Both the position numbers and the translations under genes were made by a program. Below the pieces are notes generated by a model. It did not search any database, was not told where the DNA came from, and worked only from the letters and a program-made list of their open reading frames with translations. This document shows, in pieces, positions 23,210 through 35,880 of a stretch of 64,000 nucleotides of DNA. The first letter of the stretch is position 1. Every line of letters begins with the position of its first letter. Source of the DNA: Girardinichthys multiradiatus (Eukaryota; Chordata; Actinopteri; Cyprinodontiformes; Goodeidae); assembly GCF_021462225.1 (NCBI RefSeq), contig NC_061805.1, positions 50,445,860 to 50,509,859 of the forward strand, given 5' to 3'.

Positions 23210-25559
23210 CTGTAAAAAAAAAAAAGGATATAAAACATGAAGAAGATGAGCTCATGTAGCGTCAGCAGATCAAAATAGATCTTAGTCTACAGATGATGTA
23301 AACCTGGGCTGGAACAACCTCAAATATTCATGCTGGAGCCTCTTCATGCTGTAAGAAACCTTATTCAGACTGAAGACAATCATAACGCGACTGCACATTG
23401 AGGACTCAGATATGTCTCGTTTCATTACTCTGAGGCACCGATGACGGCACCTCACCTCTGGACCCGCCCTGCCACGGGTCTCTTGGAGCACCTCAGGACC
23501 CAGCTACGCAACTAAGATGCCACCAAACTTGCATGATGCTACATCAACAAGTCTCATCGCTGCACAAGTCTGTTTCCACAACCTTCATTACGATCTGAAT
23601 GAATTCCTCATCTATGGGAGGTTTCTGCACCACCACAGTCAGTTTCAGACTTTCTATGCAGGAAAACACCATCAGTAATTTCCTGAGGTTATCAGGAGCA
23701 TGAGAGGACACAGGTGAGGAGGTGCTTAGTGCAGAACATCAGCTACAACCCTTCTTCTTCCTTTCTCAACCATGAAATGTGCCTAAAAGCCACGGCGTCA
23801 AGACTGTAGCAATAACTTGTTTGGAGCGCTGCAAGCACAGTGTGATGAGGTTCTAGAAGTCCTTGCTAAGACCCCACAAAGACCATCAACGTTCTAGCTA
23901 ATTATCTTTTAGGTCGCAGCAGGATTTTCATCCAGTTTGAAGGAACTTTTAATGTTTTAGTATGAGCTCTCAAACAAACACAACAACCTAGGATAAAATT
24001 CAAGAACAAATCTAATTCAACTCCACCATGTGGGGAGTTTATTTATGAAGCTGTACAATAAAAACACCAAGATAAATGAAATAACATTAAATAAAAACAG
24101 TCAAATGAAATAACATTCTAAATGCGTAAATGAGACTGGACTTTCTTTCTTGTTCCTTGAAGACGTTGAGCTGGCTTGATAAGAAGGTTCTGGAATGCCG
24201 ATAAGGTTCTAGAAAACATTTTTCTGGAGAAAACTATAGCTAAATTAATATCCCATAAAATGCTCCAGTACTTTTAAAACAGTCCTGTGAGATTTTATGC
24301 TTGGTTCTTTCTTTCCTTTCCATATTGTTTGGATTGTTGGTGGTTTGGGGCCTTTGGGTTTTCAACTGATTCAGACTGAAGGACTTCTAGATACTTTTAC
24401 ACATTTAAAAAGCAAATTAATTATTTAAACAATGAACACATTTGATTTATTTAAACTTCCACATTTAATTCTCAGAGAAATTGAGCTGCAAATAAATGTA
24501 AAACCAAAACACTGAAGTGCAATCAGTGTGAGTTTCCCTGCTGAATTCAGCCATCAACTTTATTTTGACTGTGCATTCATACTCTGAGCTCTCTTATAGG
24601 TTTCTGTGCTCCACCTAATTGTATTTTTCCAGTTCTGTTTTTCTTTGCAGAAAGAAATCTGAACATAAATGCTGACAAGATAAATAAATCTGGCAGATAA
24701 GAAGCTCAGATTAAGGATAAAGTGTCGCTGGTGAATCCAACAGTCGAGTAAAATGATAGAACAGAAATGAAGACATTACATAAAAGCGTGTAAATTAGAT
24801 TTGGGGTAAACCAGCTGATGCCAGCTGTCCTCACTCGACCCAAATGTCAGCTGCTTTGTGTTCTGTGGTCTGACCAACTGACAGATCTGGACTCCATAAC
24901 CCTTCATCATGTGTGAATTGACATTAAGAGGTCTGTTTTAGCTTTAAATTACTGTGGATGGTTTTGGTTTTGGTTCTGTAAAACTGGTTTGTTTGTGAAA
25001 ACCTGCCATGTGGATGGCTGCGACCCAAACTCTTGTTCTTTGACACCAGAAAGATATTTTGTTTCCTATCATCATTAGTTTGATGATGACAATGATCCCA
25101 AACGTTTTTTTTTCCTTCCCTAAACTTAACCAGATATTGGCTTTAAAGGCTCCAACTGCTCCTTGTGGATTAGTTCAGAATCACTGAAAAAATAGTTTTT
25201 TGAGATTCAAATTGGACAACCTGGGATCAGTTCTGAAGATGCTCTGAAGATTTAAGCACTGAAGATGAAGGTAGGTAACAATGTTCTGTGGAATTTCATG
25301 CCTACTAGTATAAACTGTAAGTTTGTCAAAAGTCAATAAAAATTGTCCCGTTTCACTGAGTCTGGAAGTAGGGAAGTTTAACTATCATGGTTTCTTGATA
25401 AATGATGGAGAAACACGGACAGACGAGGGATCAGAGCTTTGTCTGCAGCAATGAAGGTGTTCCACCAGTCTTTCATGGTGAAGTAGGACCTGAGCTGGTT
25501 AATTGGTCCATCTACCATCCAATGCTCAACTATGCTCATGAATATAGACCACGATAAAC

Positions 25560-25740
25560 AGAAAGACGTCCTGGATACATACAGATGATCTGAAATTGCT
25601 CTGCGGGATGACCGGGCTTTGACTTGGAGATACGGAGATGACCTCCACCATCCTGGAGGAACACAAAGATCGGCTGCAGAACTCACTGGAGGAACTAGAT
25701 ATCCATTCTGGCTTGGGAACGTGTTTTTAAAGACAGCAGG
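25560..25740 (+). repeat. Old retroelement-like scrap
   Basis: The text TGCAGAACTCACTGGAGGAAC followed by ATATCCATTCTGGCTTGGGAAC resembles a conserved segment of a dispersed non-LTR retroelement. Open frames on both strands are short, without a recognisable domain. Tentative. Confidence 0.35.
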
Positions 25741-27348
25741 GAGTGTCAATGTCGTGCACCTTCTCCCTTCTACAGGGATTAGTTCAAAGTTAATCATCCC
25801 TTTTTACATTTTTTTTACAAATCACCTGAAAACTCTAACATACATTTTCTGCAGAAGGAAAAGTTGGCAAATAAAAGGTGGAAAGCATAAAAAGCTTGAA
25901 GATAAACATCTCTTGTACTGCTGTCTGTGTTGCATCTCTTCACTCAGAGCACCATAACCATTTTCCATCCTTCATCAGTTCACCTCTGCCATCAGGCCAT
26001 CAGGCCTCATTGATCCTCTAATAACCTTATGAGGAGATAATTACACCATTTGTAAGTTGCCCGACGGCACTATCGACGGCCGCGTTTGGTGCCGCTCGCC
26101 CTCACTTAATTCATTTTCCTACAAATGTCGTAGATACAAAAAATGTGAGTCGATATGTTTGGGTTGTGTATGAAATGCATCATCAGAATGGGAGAATTAT
26201 GCAGATGGAGTTTGCAACATTGCAGAGTCTGTGATTTCTTTCTTTCTGGATGTGTGTGTTCTGGTCCAGATGGGCGTGACATGAATTCAAACTGACTCCT
26301 TCCTTCAACATCAGATCAAAGTTTTAAAAGTAACTTTTTGAAGCTGAGGAGAACATGCGAGGAGCACCACCCCCTGCTACCATATCAGATTCAACCACAT
26401 CCCAACATCCTGCCTATTTGTCTTTGTTATGAGAACCATATGAGGAGCCTCCTGCGCGTTTTAGGTCAACATTACTTTCTCTTACTCTCTTGTTAAAATG
26501 TTGTGAAGAACACGCATCAAGAGAAAAAAGGCTTCACAGCAACAAAGAGAGAAGACATGGATCCACAGATTATTGTTCTTCAGAGACCTACAGGACATGT
26601 TTTAACCTCACATCCCTGGGGTTACATCTGAAACTAAACTATTGTCAAATTCATTTATTTTGAAGGACAGCTAATGGTCAAAGAAATAATAAGTACAAAT
26701 GAAATGCAGGAACTTAATTATTCTATCAAAGCAATGTTTTCATGAATAATACACAATAAAACGTAGTTTATTTTGAACTCTTCTTTTGATAAACAGGATA
26801 ACTAAAATCCAGTTTAGATTACAGGAGATTTTGAACAAAGTTTAGCTTTTAACAGCTTTTATACAGTTAAGCACAACATTACTCAGACTTTCTTCTTAAT
26901 TGAACTTTACCAACATGTTTGTTTTGACTGGAAAGGAAATAGATGTGTTAAAAGAGCATGTCCACAAGTATTCATACCCATGTTAAATTGTGAGTGTGTG
27001 GGAACATTCAAGGTTTTCCACTATTTTAAATAGTTTATGAGGCATTCTAAAAACCATGATTATCTGGGGATAGCTGTCTTTATGAGCTGAACAAGTGAAA
27101 AAATGCAGCTCTCAGTTGGTTTCTGGCAAGTCATGGCTAAACCAAACGAGCTCCGTGAAGACCTGCAGCTGTGCACTGGGCCTGCTCACCACTTAGCAAA
27201 GGGCTACAAGGCCGTACCTAAACGTCTCCAAGTTACCAACTATTTTTGAAGAATACAAGATGATCTTCACTGATCAAAATCTCAGAGGATGTTGCATGAA
27301 GGCAGAAGTGACAAACGCGCTGATAAGACTGATGGTGCGAGAGGTTAC

Positions 27349-27450
27349 CAAATCAAATCACTTTATTTTTATAGCACCTTTCAACAACGCCTTGCATCGA
27401 CCAAAATACTTTACAAAATAAAACTAATAAATGCAAAACGAAATCAAGAG
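27349..27450 (-). repeat. SINE-like tail inserted in Tc1 remnant
   Basis: AAATCAAATCACTTTATTTT followed by TATAGCACCTTTCAACAACG is the inverted form of a tail ending in GTGCTATAAAAATAAAG. It is related in form to the GCGCTATATAAAT tails of the two SINE-like families elsewhere in the window. Confidence 0.5.
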
Positions 27451-27912
27451 AAAATAGTGTCAAGTAAAAACTAGGCCACTTAATACAAGTAAACTGAATC
27501 ATGAACAATGAAGACTACATGGAGTCACTCAACAGCAGCATCAGGCAGTCTGCAGATGAACTTGGTCCTGGGGAACATCGGACATTTCAGGACGACTAAA
27601 CTATCTATGTTCCTGAGGGCCTCAGCCAGAGTCCCCACTTTAATCTGATAGAGAATCTGAGGAGGGAACAAAAAATTAGGGTGATGGCAAAGAGGCCTTG
27701 TAACTTCATTACCAAAGATAAATCGTCAAGATGCAAACAGCTGCTCAGCAATCATGAGAAGAGTTTGGTGCTGTAATGGTCAATAAAGGCTTTTCCATTG
27801 ATTACTGGGAAGGGTTTGAATAATTCCCTACAATGGTCTGGGTGTTCCCTGCTCCTCACCCAGTGACTGCTGGAGATAGCCACCTCACCCCCATGGGCCG
27901 GAAATGATCAAA

Positions 27913-28115
27913 AGGAAGGAAGGAAGGACGGACGGACGGACGGAAGGAAGGAAGGACGGACGGAAGGAAGGAAGGACGGAAGGAAGGACGGACGGAAGGA
28001 AGGAAGGACGGAAGGAAGGAAGGAAGGACGGACAGAAGGAAGGAAGGACGGAAGGAAGGAAGGACGGACGGACAGAAGGAAGGAAGGAAGGAAGGACGGA
28101 CGGACGGAAGGAAGG
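27913..28115. repeat. GGAAGGAC/GGAC tandem array
   Basis: About 200 bp is built almost wholly from GGAA and GGAC tetramers in mixed order. The frames across it (DGRKEG-type or PSFLPS-type proteins) are products of the repeat and not genes. Confidence 0.97.
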
Positions 28116-30288
28116 ATAACTCTGGACATTTGTTCAAATGTAAGTAAAAAAGGGGAAGTAATTTTTTACTGTTCATTTATTCCTTCATTCTTGGTTTTAT
28201 GAAAAATAACTAAATCAACTAAACTAAATAAAATCAATTTCAATCAGCCAGGGGTGTGAATAGTTTTGATCTTGACAGTATGCAGAGGTAACTCTGAGGA
28301 AAGGATCCTTCAGTTCAACAACCAACTCTGCTTTTGTATTGTGGACCTCAGCGTTCAGATGAGGCAGAACTATTTAGAACCTGAGGAAGTAACAGTGCTG
28401 AAGCGTCCCAGCGACAGTTGGGTCTTCTCCACCTGAAACACCCACACACTGTCCACAGACACCTCATGCCCACTCCACCCAACCCCACAGACAAAATAGG
28501 TCTTTATTTATTCAATCTAAAGCAACAACCTTCATTGATCCCAGTTTACATTTGGTAAATTAACAGCTCCTTGTATGTGAATATATTTAATGAGAACGAT
28601 CAATTATCAGTAGCTGTGATGGCGTCATACCCACCTGTCTGAAAGGTCTCTGACCAGATTCTGTGAAACTTACCACAGTCGGCTAGAATATCGGAGCAGC
28701 AAAAAAACAATCACTGTTTGATTCTCTTTTGAACTTTTCTCATTTCATAACCTATCATTAACAACCAGCAGGAGGCCAACACCGGTGTCATACGCCCACA
28801 TTTCATGTTCCTGTTAAAGGACAGGCAGTAACATTTTGCATCAGCTGAAGACAAAAAAGAAAGGATGGCTCATTTGTTTTATTAAAGCTGCAATAACAGA
28901 ATAAAAAACTTCTGTGGCAGAAGATTTTTCTGTTACTAATAAAAATCCCAAAACAACAAACAAATGCAGCAGCAAAGACAATAATTTCTACTGAAAAGGT
29001 TTTTTCTTGAACAGCCTGTAATTATAATTTTTGAAATAAGAATCAACATAACTCTGCAGGTTTCCAGATTTCCCAGGATTCACTGTTAAATCTGAGGGTA
29101 GAATTAGGGATTAAATCAATGCTAAAGATGTTGCTTGAAACAGGGTTAAAATAATGAAAGCCACCTGTTCAGGATGGTGAGATAAGGTCATAAAAACGTT
29201 AAAAAAGCAGAGCAGAAATGTTCTTGTTCCCTTTCCAACCCCAACCCTGCAAACTGCAGAACTTCAACAGTTTAAACAGCGGGAAGCAGTTTGATTAGTT
29301 GGTGTTAAGAGGTGAAGGACTGTAAAATGGCATCGTTTCAGCCTTAATCTGAGTTTCAGGGTTTGTACTGAATCTTTCTGTTTAATTTTCCTGTCTCCAC
29401 AGTTATTTATTTTTCTCACCTTTATTTACACAGGTACGTATCCCTGAAACGTGGCCTCTCATTTTCAAGACACCTGTTTCAGATAGTATCTGTTGGTTGA
29501 ATTGTTCTTTTAATCATTTTCTATGTCTCTTAAAGAAGAAAGTTGCTCTATATTATCTGGCCTAGTTTTGGTATTTCCATCCTACTTAATAAATGGTCAG
29601 AGATTTTTTTTAGTGCCCTTACTTCCTCGCCTACATGTAGGTCTATCACTCTCACCATGAGTAAACAAACTCCTATTTCTGTAGTTTGCCACTTGCTAAT
29701 GAGGATGAACTCCTGCTCCAGCTATCTAAGCTGAGCTTACTAGTCCGTTTGCATAACTGTGCATAATGAATGGATGACAGTAAAATGGGACCAGCCCAAA
29801 CTCTAACTGAATTGTTAAAACTTGTTGTACTTCTCCAAAGTTACTTTAATCTGTGTTTTTGTGTGTTGTTCTGACTGAATTTGAATCACTGAGGCAATGC
29901 CTCATCTAATCTACTGACGAAGATCATTTTAACGACTTGTTAACATCTTTGTCCATATTTCCTGATCCAAAGTGAGCGCTGGAATGCTAATGTACCAGTA
30001 AATCAGTGGTTTTGGCCCTCAAGATACTTCCTTCTTCAAAACAACAGACTGAAATACCACACCTGTTACTGTAAAACAAGTCCCACCTCTCTTCACATTC
30101 TGTCATCGCCCAGGAATAAAACACAAAGAAACCTGAACTGCTCCACTCAGGACAGAGACTGATCACTGGTCTGGACAGAGCATTCTAGATTTCTTCTAGT
30201 TCAGGAGTGCATCCAGTGCCTTACAGAGTTAAATTAATATTATACTGTAAATTTGCCCATACTGTACACTCTCTTTTTTCTTATATTA

Positions 30289-31897
30289 CAGGTCCTTCTC
30301 AAAATATTAGCATATTGTGATAAAGTTCATTATTTTCCATAATGTCATGATGAAAATTTAACATTCATATATTTTAGATTCATTGCACACTAACTGAAAT
30401 ATTTCAGGTCTTTTATTGTCTTAATACGGATGATTTTGGCATACAGCTCATGAAAACCCAAAATTCCTATCTCACAAAATTAGCATATTTCATCCGACCA
30501 ATAAAAGAAAAGTGTTTTTAATACAAAAAACGTCAACCTTCAAATAATCATGTACAGTTATGCACTCAATACTTGGTCGGGAATCCTTTGGCAGAAATGA
30601 CTGCTTCAATGCGGCGTGGCATGGAGGCAATCAGCCTGTGGCACTGCTGAGGTCTTATGGAGGCCCAGGATGCTTCGATAGCGGCCTTTAGCTCATCCAG
30701 AGTGTTGGGTCTTGAGTCTCTCAACGTTCTCTTCACAATATCCCACAGATTCTCTATGGGGTTCAGGTCAGGAGAGTTGGCAGGCCAATTGAGCACAGTG
30801 ATACCATGGTCAGTAAACCATTTACCAGTGGTTTTGGCACTGTGAGCAGGTGCCAGGTCGTGCTGAAAAATGAAATCTTCATTTCCATAAAGCTTTTCAG
30901 CAGATGGAAGCATGAAGTGCTCCAAAATCTCCTGATAGCTAGCTGCATTGACCCTGCCCTTGATAAAACACAGTGGACCAACACCAGCAGCTGACACGGC
31001 ACCCCAGACCATCACTGACTGTGGGTACTTGACACTGGACTTCTGGCATTTTGGCATTTCCTTCTCCCCAGTCTTCCTCCAGACTCTGGCACCTTGATTT
31101 CCGAATGACATGCAGAATTTGCTTTCATCCGAAAAAAGTACTTTGGACCACTGAGCAACAGTCCCGGGCTGCTTCTCTGTAGCCCAGGTCAGGCGCTTCT
31201 GCCGCTGTTTCTGGTTCAAAAGTGGCTTGACCTGGGGAATGCGGCACCTGTAGCCCATTTCCTGCACACGCCTGTGCACGGTGGCTCTGGATGTTTCTAC
31301 TCCAGACTCAGTCCACTGCTTCCGCAGGTCCCCCAAGGTCTGGAATCGGCCCTTCTCCACAATCTTCCTCAGGGTCCGGTCACCTCTTCTCGTTGTGCAG
31401 CGTTTTCTGCCACACTTTTTCCTTCCCACAGACTTCCCACTGAGGTGCCTTGATACAGCACTCTGGGAACAGCCTATTCATTCAGAAATGTCTTTCTGTG
31501 TCTTACCCTCTTGCTTGAGGGTGTCAATAGTGGCCTTCTGGACAGCAGTCAGGTCGGCAGTCTTACCCATGATTGGGGTTTTGAGTGATGAACCAGGCTG
31601 GGAGTTTTAAAGGCCTCAGGAATCTTTTGCAGGTGTTTAGAGTTAACTTGTTGATTCAGATGATTAGGTTCATAGCTCGTTTAGAGACCCTTTTAATGAT
31701 ATGCTAATTTTGTGAGATAGGAATTTTGGGTTTTCATGAGCTGTATGCCAAAATCATCCGTATTAAGACAATAAAAGACCTGAAATATTTCAGTTAGTGT
31801 GCAATGAATCCAAAATATATGAATGTTAAATTTTCATCATTACATTATGGAAAATAATGAACTTTATCACAATATGCTAATATTTTGATAGGACCTG
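30289..31897 (-). mobile_element. Tc1 transposon copy A
   Basis: This 1609-bp element is flanked by TA on both sides (30287-30288 and 31898-31899), with CAGGTCC...GGACCTG ends and inverted repeats of about 200 bp. Each repeat holds an outer and an inner copy of an AAAATTAGCATAT-like motif, the IR/DR layout in which transposase binds twice per end. The transposase lies on the minus strand and carries one stop codon. By eye it differs from copy B at about 16 positions, so both are recent relative to the other repeats. Confidence 0.95.
30566..31570 (-). pseudogene. Tc1 transposase, one nonsense codon (copy A)
   Basis: The full frame starts at ATG 31570-31568 and ends at 30566, as in copy B. A TGA at 31480-31478 replaces a CGA Arg codon inside the N-terminal helix-turn-helix (SERIGCSQS in copy B), a typical CpG decay change. 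Downstream the frame stays open for 287 codons, with VLFSDESKF (first Asp), FQHDLAPAHS (second Asp) and WPANSPDLNPIENLW (Glu), the DD34E catalytic triad. The transposase would cut at TA sites and move the element. A protein from an internal start would lack the first DNA-binding subdomain and is not expected to work alone. Confidence 0.9.
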
Positions 31898-33062
31898 TAT
31901 ACCTTACTACCATGTGTGAATATGCATGCTCCCATTTGACTGTCCCTTTGCTGCTGGTACACCTAAACTGTACCAGCAGCACTGAGGGACAAAAATAGAT
32001 TTTTGTGTTCTAATCTATTCTACAATCCTGGCCACTTCACTCTTGACTGCAGACTACTTCAGAGGGCACTAAAGGTCATGCATGCTGCAAAGATGGCATC
32101 AGAATCAGATTTGTAGAAGGTACAGATTAGACCCTGAGGTCCCCAAACCAGACACCTTCCTTTTCAGAACCAAGCTTCACGACCAGGAAAACCACAACCA
32201 GGGCTGTTAATCAGGGGCAGCTCCAACCTGCACCAACAACTGACTTGATATTGGGTCAAGAATGTCGACACACGTCTTGCTCTGGTGACTACGAACGGAA
32301 GATGGCCCAAAAAGAGAGCCTGGTCCTCCACAATTTGGTCATAAACGCTCCTCAGATCCAGAAAAAAAAAGTAGACAAGAAAACTAATAAAAACAAGGAA
32401 GAATTTAGTGACTGCTGAGAATTTTATTCAATGTTGATTGAATTTGTAGTAAGACTGTTGTGTTTGAATCAGCGGTAGACACAGTTACAAGTCTCCCTAC
32501 CAAGTCTTTACACAACAACCGCTGTGTTGAAGGACACATGGTTAGTTAGTAAAGCAAACTCTTTCGTAAAGCAGATGAGACGTCTGTAACTTTCCATGTA
32601 GCATTTTGTAAAAATACCAACAGGTAAGTCCTGATCTGGGGGTTAAAATGTTTATCTCATAAAAACAAACTGGTTAGTTAATCTGACAACTTGTCTGAAT
32701 CTTATTCATCAATGATCCTACTAATGGGAGAAAACTTTGAAACTCTCATCTAACCAATACAAACCATGATAACTATAATAACATTTCACTTAAAGAAGAT
32801 GCGGGTTTACCGTCTTTTCCTCTACAGATCTTTATCTGCTGGTCCTATGAGAACTTTCCTTACAGGTATAATAAAGATAAACATTCAGGAAGATGAGGAG
32901 GAAGAGGAGTAGGAGTGGAGAGCAGAAGAAGAGGAGGAAATGGACCCCTTGCTTCTTCCGTGTCTGGGCACATGTTGTTGTTGTTAGCGGTCCGCTGGGC
33001 TGTGGAGTGTCAAACCGACAGACTCTGATTGGATGGAACGTCTTTCAGTAAACAACCACAGG

Positions 33063-33089
33063 GTGTGTGTGTGTGTGTGTGTGTGTGTG
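33063..33089. repeat. GT microsatellite
   Basis: An uninterrupted run of GT dinucleotides about 27 bp long. Confidence 0.97.
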
Positions 33090-33784
33090 CTTTCATGCTG
33101 TGTGTTTTCTTGGTTACGGCGTGGACTGGTAAAATATAAAAGTGGAGGGTAGATTTGAATCAAAATTAGAATATTTATCGTGGGATTTGAGCATTTATCA
33201 GTCAGTGGCTTGTAGATGCTGAGGTAAGATCCACACAATGCAACATGTTTAATAGTTTTTACATATTATTCATATGAACTAGAGGATTTTCACACATCAG
33301 TCCTTTAATCTTTAATTATGATGCAGCACAGCTCTATACATTAAGTTTATTGAACAGATGTTTTTCATGATAATAGTAATAAAATTGCTTATTTTATTAG
33401 GTTTAGGAAATTGCTGGGATTTTAAGTTCAAGTGAAATATTTTGATACTGGCCTGAAAAATGTGTTTCTTGCTTAAAAAACATGTTCATTAGATTTTTGT
33501 TTCTACATGGTAAAATTAAAAGGATGTACTTTTTTTTTTTTTTGCAATATTAATCTTAAAGCATGTAGCGTAATTAGAGGTGCAAGTTATAATTTGATCT
33601 TTAGGCTCTTTGTTACCAACAGTAGTGCAGCAGATAACATAATATTTCAGACGAATCTTGAAAATAGTGATACCAGAACCAAATTTGGCACAGATACACC
33701 TTAGAAATTCCTCTTTTAAAAAAGGACGGGCAACTTGATATTAAATTAAATTAAATTTAAAAATACTTTAATAATCTAAAGAGA

Positions 33785-34300
33785 AATGAAATGTTGTTGT
33801 AGCTCATATATGAGTTTCTTCAACGAGTGGTTGTAGATGCTGATGGCTGTGGATGTGTTGAGATGTGCTGAGGCCTCTGATGACTTTGCTGAGCCAGCTT
33901 CCATCAGCAATAGATGGACCTGGAGGTCCTGGAGAGGTTTGTGGTGAGTATGTATGACCGGTTCAGCACAGCTGAACGTGTTGATGATGCCAGACTGGAC
34001 ATGTTTGCTCGGACGTAGAGGCCTTATGACTCAATTCCTCCAACCAGTGCAGCACAATTTCAGCATGCAGAGCGTGCTGCCTATCAAGCAGCTCCATATG
34101 GAGTCAGTCAACACTACGCCAACCAGAAACACTGAGTCCTGCTGACTTGGTATGGACAAAGAGTGAAGATACATGGAAGGTCTTCTGGACAACACTTCCA
34201 CCTATTGCAGAGAGTTGTCTGCAGCTGACCAAGTGTGCAAAGGCTGCCGATTCAGTCTTACCTGCTCCAGCCTATGTAAATGTGGGGTTTAGGTCAAAGT
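33785..34300 (+). pseudogene. Frame-broken dispersed ORF with Cys-rich end
   Basis: Reading across several frames gives VLERFVVSMYDRFSTAE, ARLDMFART-stop-RPYDSIPPTSAA, then SPADLVWTKSEDTWKVFW and TTLPPIAESCLQLTKC. I recall similar strings from uncharacterised, repeatedly copied proteins in fish and invertebrates, in which the TLPPIAESC block is followed by a Cys-rich region. Here the stops at about 34016 and 34133 and at least one frameshift remove function. No family name is claimed; a mobile-element origin is inferred from the dispersal. Confidence 0.45.
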
Positions 34301-35327
34301 CAAAATCATCTGGATGATGAGCAGGGCTACCCTGATATGGACTGAATTAAAGTACAAGTGAGACCAGCTCATTGCTGGAGCTAGTAATGACTCCAGAGGG
34401 AAAAGTGCATTGGTGAGCACTACGTTTGGCTCTTAGCACTCTACAGTGACAAAAATGTACATGACCGCAGTTGTGTACAACTTTAATGAGATTTTATTCC
34501 AGTTTCTCGATCACTATCCCACAATGCGCAAATTACTGAACATTCCTGTTATACATTCAAATAATGATCTATTTTCATGCAGCAGGTTGTGGATTTATCT
34601 GATTCAATGAGGGGTGGAAGCTCCAAGTCTAAATGTGTTCAGAGTTAAACATCTCTTAACCCGAGGACACAACCACGCCGTCCTTCAGTCTCCAGTGTCA
34701 CATTTTGGAGGCACATTTATCCACAATCAGCAGATAACAATGCCAACCCAAAAACAATGCAAAACCTAAATGCAGTTAGTAGAAAAGTATCTTTAATTAG
34801 GACCAGAGTCTCTGGTTTTCATTTGGTACAAAACATGTAATCTAATTTAACTTAATTAGGAGATCCACAAACCTTTGTTCACTGCAGGCTGAATCAATGT
34901 CTTCTACATGTCTTTGTGTTTTACTTTGTACTTTTAAGGACTAAATGTCTTCACATGGACAGAGATGTTTTAAAATCAGCCTCGTCTGAATCTTTGACAG
35001 TTTTAATTCTGTCCATTTTTGAGTCGTTTTAACTTGTTGATGTCAAACACATCTGAAACTCTGACAGCAGAGACATCAACGTCAAAAGGCAGATGATTCA
35101 GTATTTTTAGATGCACATGAAAACAAGACAGAATATCAACCCAACAGTACAGATTAGACGCTTCAAACTGACTGAACAGTTCTACCAAACAGTAAAATAC
35201 ACAATATCCTTCTATAATGATGATGTAATTTAATAGGTGAGTTGGTAAAGTTGTATTAAAATTCATAAAGGTAATAAATAAATAAAATGGTAAACACCGA
35301 CTCACTTGTGTTAATTAAACCATACAG

Positions 35328-35880
35328 GTGTTTAAACACAACACCAAGACGGAGAGAGATCAGCCATGTGCACAAAAAGATGCAACAGTTTACAGTTTGG
35401 CTCATTTAAAATGGTTCAAGGAGAAAAAACTCTTCTTGCAAAAAACAAAATGGCAGCACGATGTACAACTCATACCAACTGGCAAGCACAGAGGTGGAGG
35501 AGTGATGGTTTGGGTTTGCAGCCACAGCCCCTGAGCAACTTGCTGTCACTGACTATAAACTTCTCAATTCACACATGAGGCCATTTTTTAACAGCTGAAG
35601 TTTGGTCCAAACTGGGTCATCAACAATGATCCCAAACACAGCAGCCAATCCACAGCAGAGTGGCTGGTGTCAAGGTGTTGCAATGGCCTAGTTAAAGTCC
35701 AGACTTTGATCTGGTGTAGGGTCGTAAGAGAGCTGTGCAGAAATAAATCCCTGCAGACCTCAGTGACATGAAGTAATGTTGAAAAGAAGACCTCTCCTCA
35801 AGGATGTGAGAGGCTGCTGAAGTCAGACAGAAGGTCTTACTTCTCAGTTCTGGAGAAAGTGGCTGTTTCAGACAAATCTA
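35328..35880 (+). pseudogene. Tc1/mariner-like transposase remnant
   Basis: The segment GAGGTGGAGGAGTGATGGTTTGGG gives GGGVMVW, a hallmark of Tc1-type transposases before the second catalytic Asp. Further on, CAATGATCCCAAACACAGCA and GTGTTGCAATGGCCTAGTTAAAG match the NDPKH and LQWP-SPD regions in shape. Frames are interrupted repeatedly. It belongs to a different, older family than copies A-C. Confidence 0.65.

Larger units (their letters stand above)
26958..28278 (+). pseudogene. Degenerate Tc1/mariner-like element with nested repeats
   Basis: The left end reads TCCACAAGTATTCATACCC and the right end GGGGTGTGAATAGTTTTGATC, the type of ends seen in old fish Tc1-like elements. At about 27245-27350 the translation gives EEYKMIFTDQNLRG and TNALIRLMVREV, resembling the N-terminal DNA-binding part of Tc1 transposases. 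A later segment near 27600-27670 recalls the catalytic C-terminus, with SPHFNLIENLRR. A SINE-like tail (27349-27450) and a GGAAGGAC array (27913-28115) lie inside it. There are many stops and frameshifts, so no active protein is expected. Confidence 0.6.

Noticed and set aside
25378..25797. 139-codon minus-strand open frame
   Set aside because: It overlaps a retroelement-like scrap read on the other strand and has no recognisable motif.
27856..28176. Proteins of DGRKEG or PSFLPS repeats
   Set aside because: They are translations of the GGAA/GGAC tandem array, open in several frames because of the repeat period.
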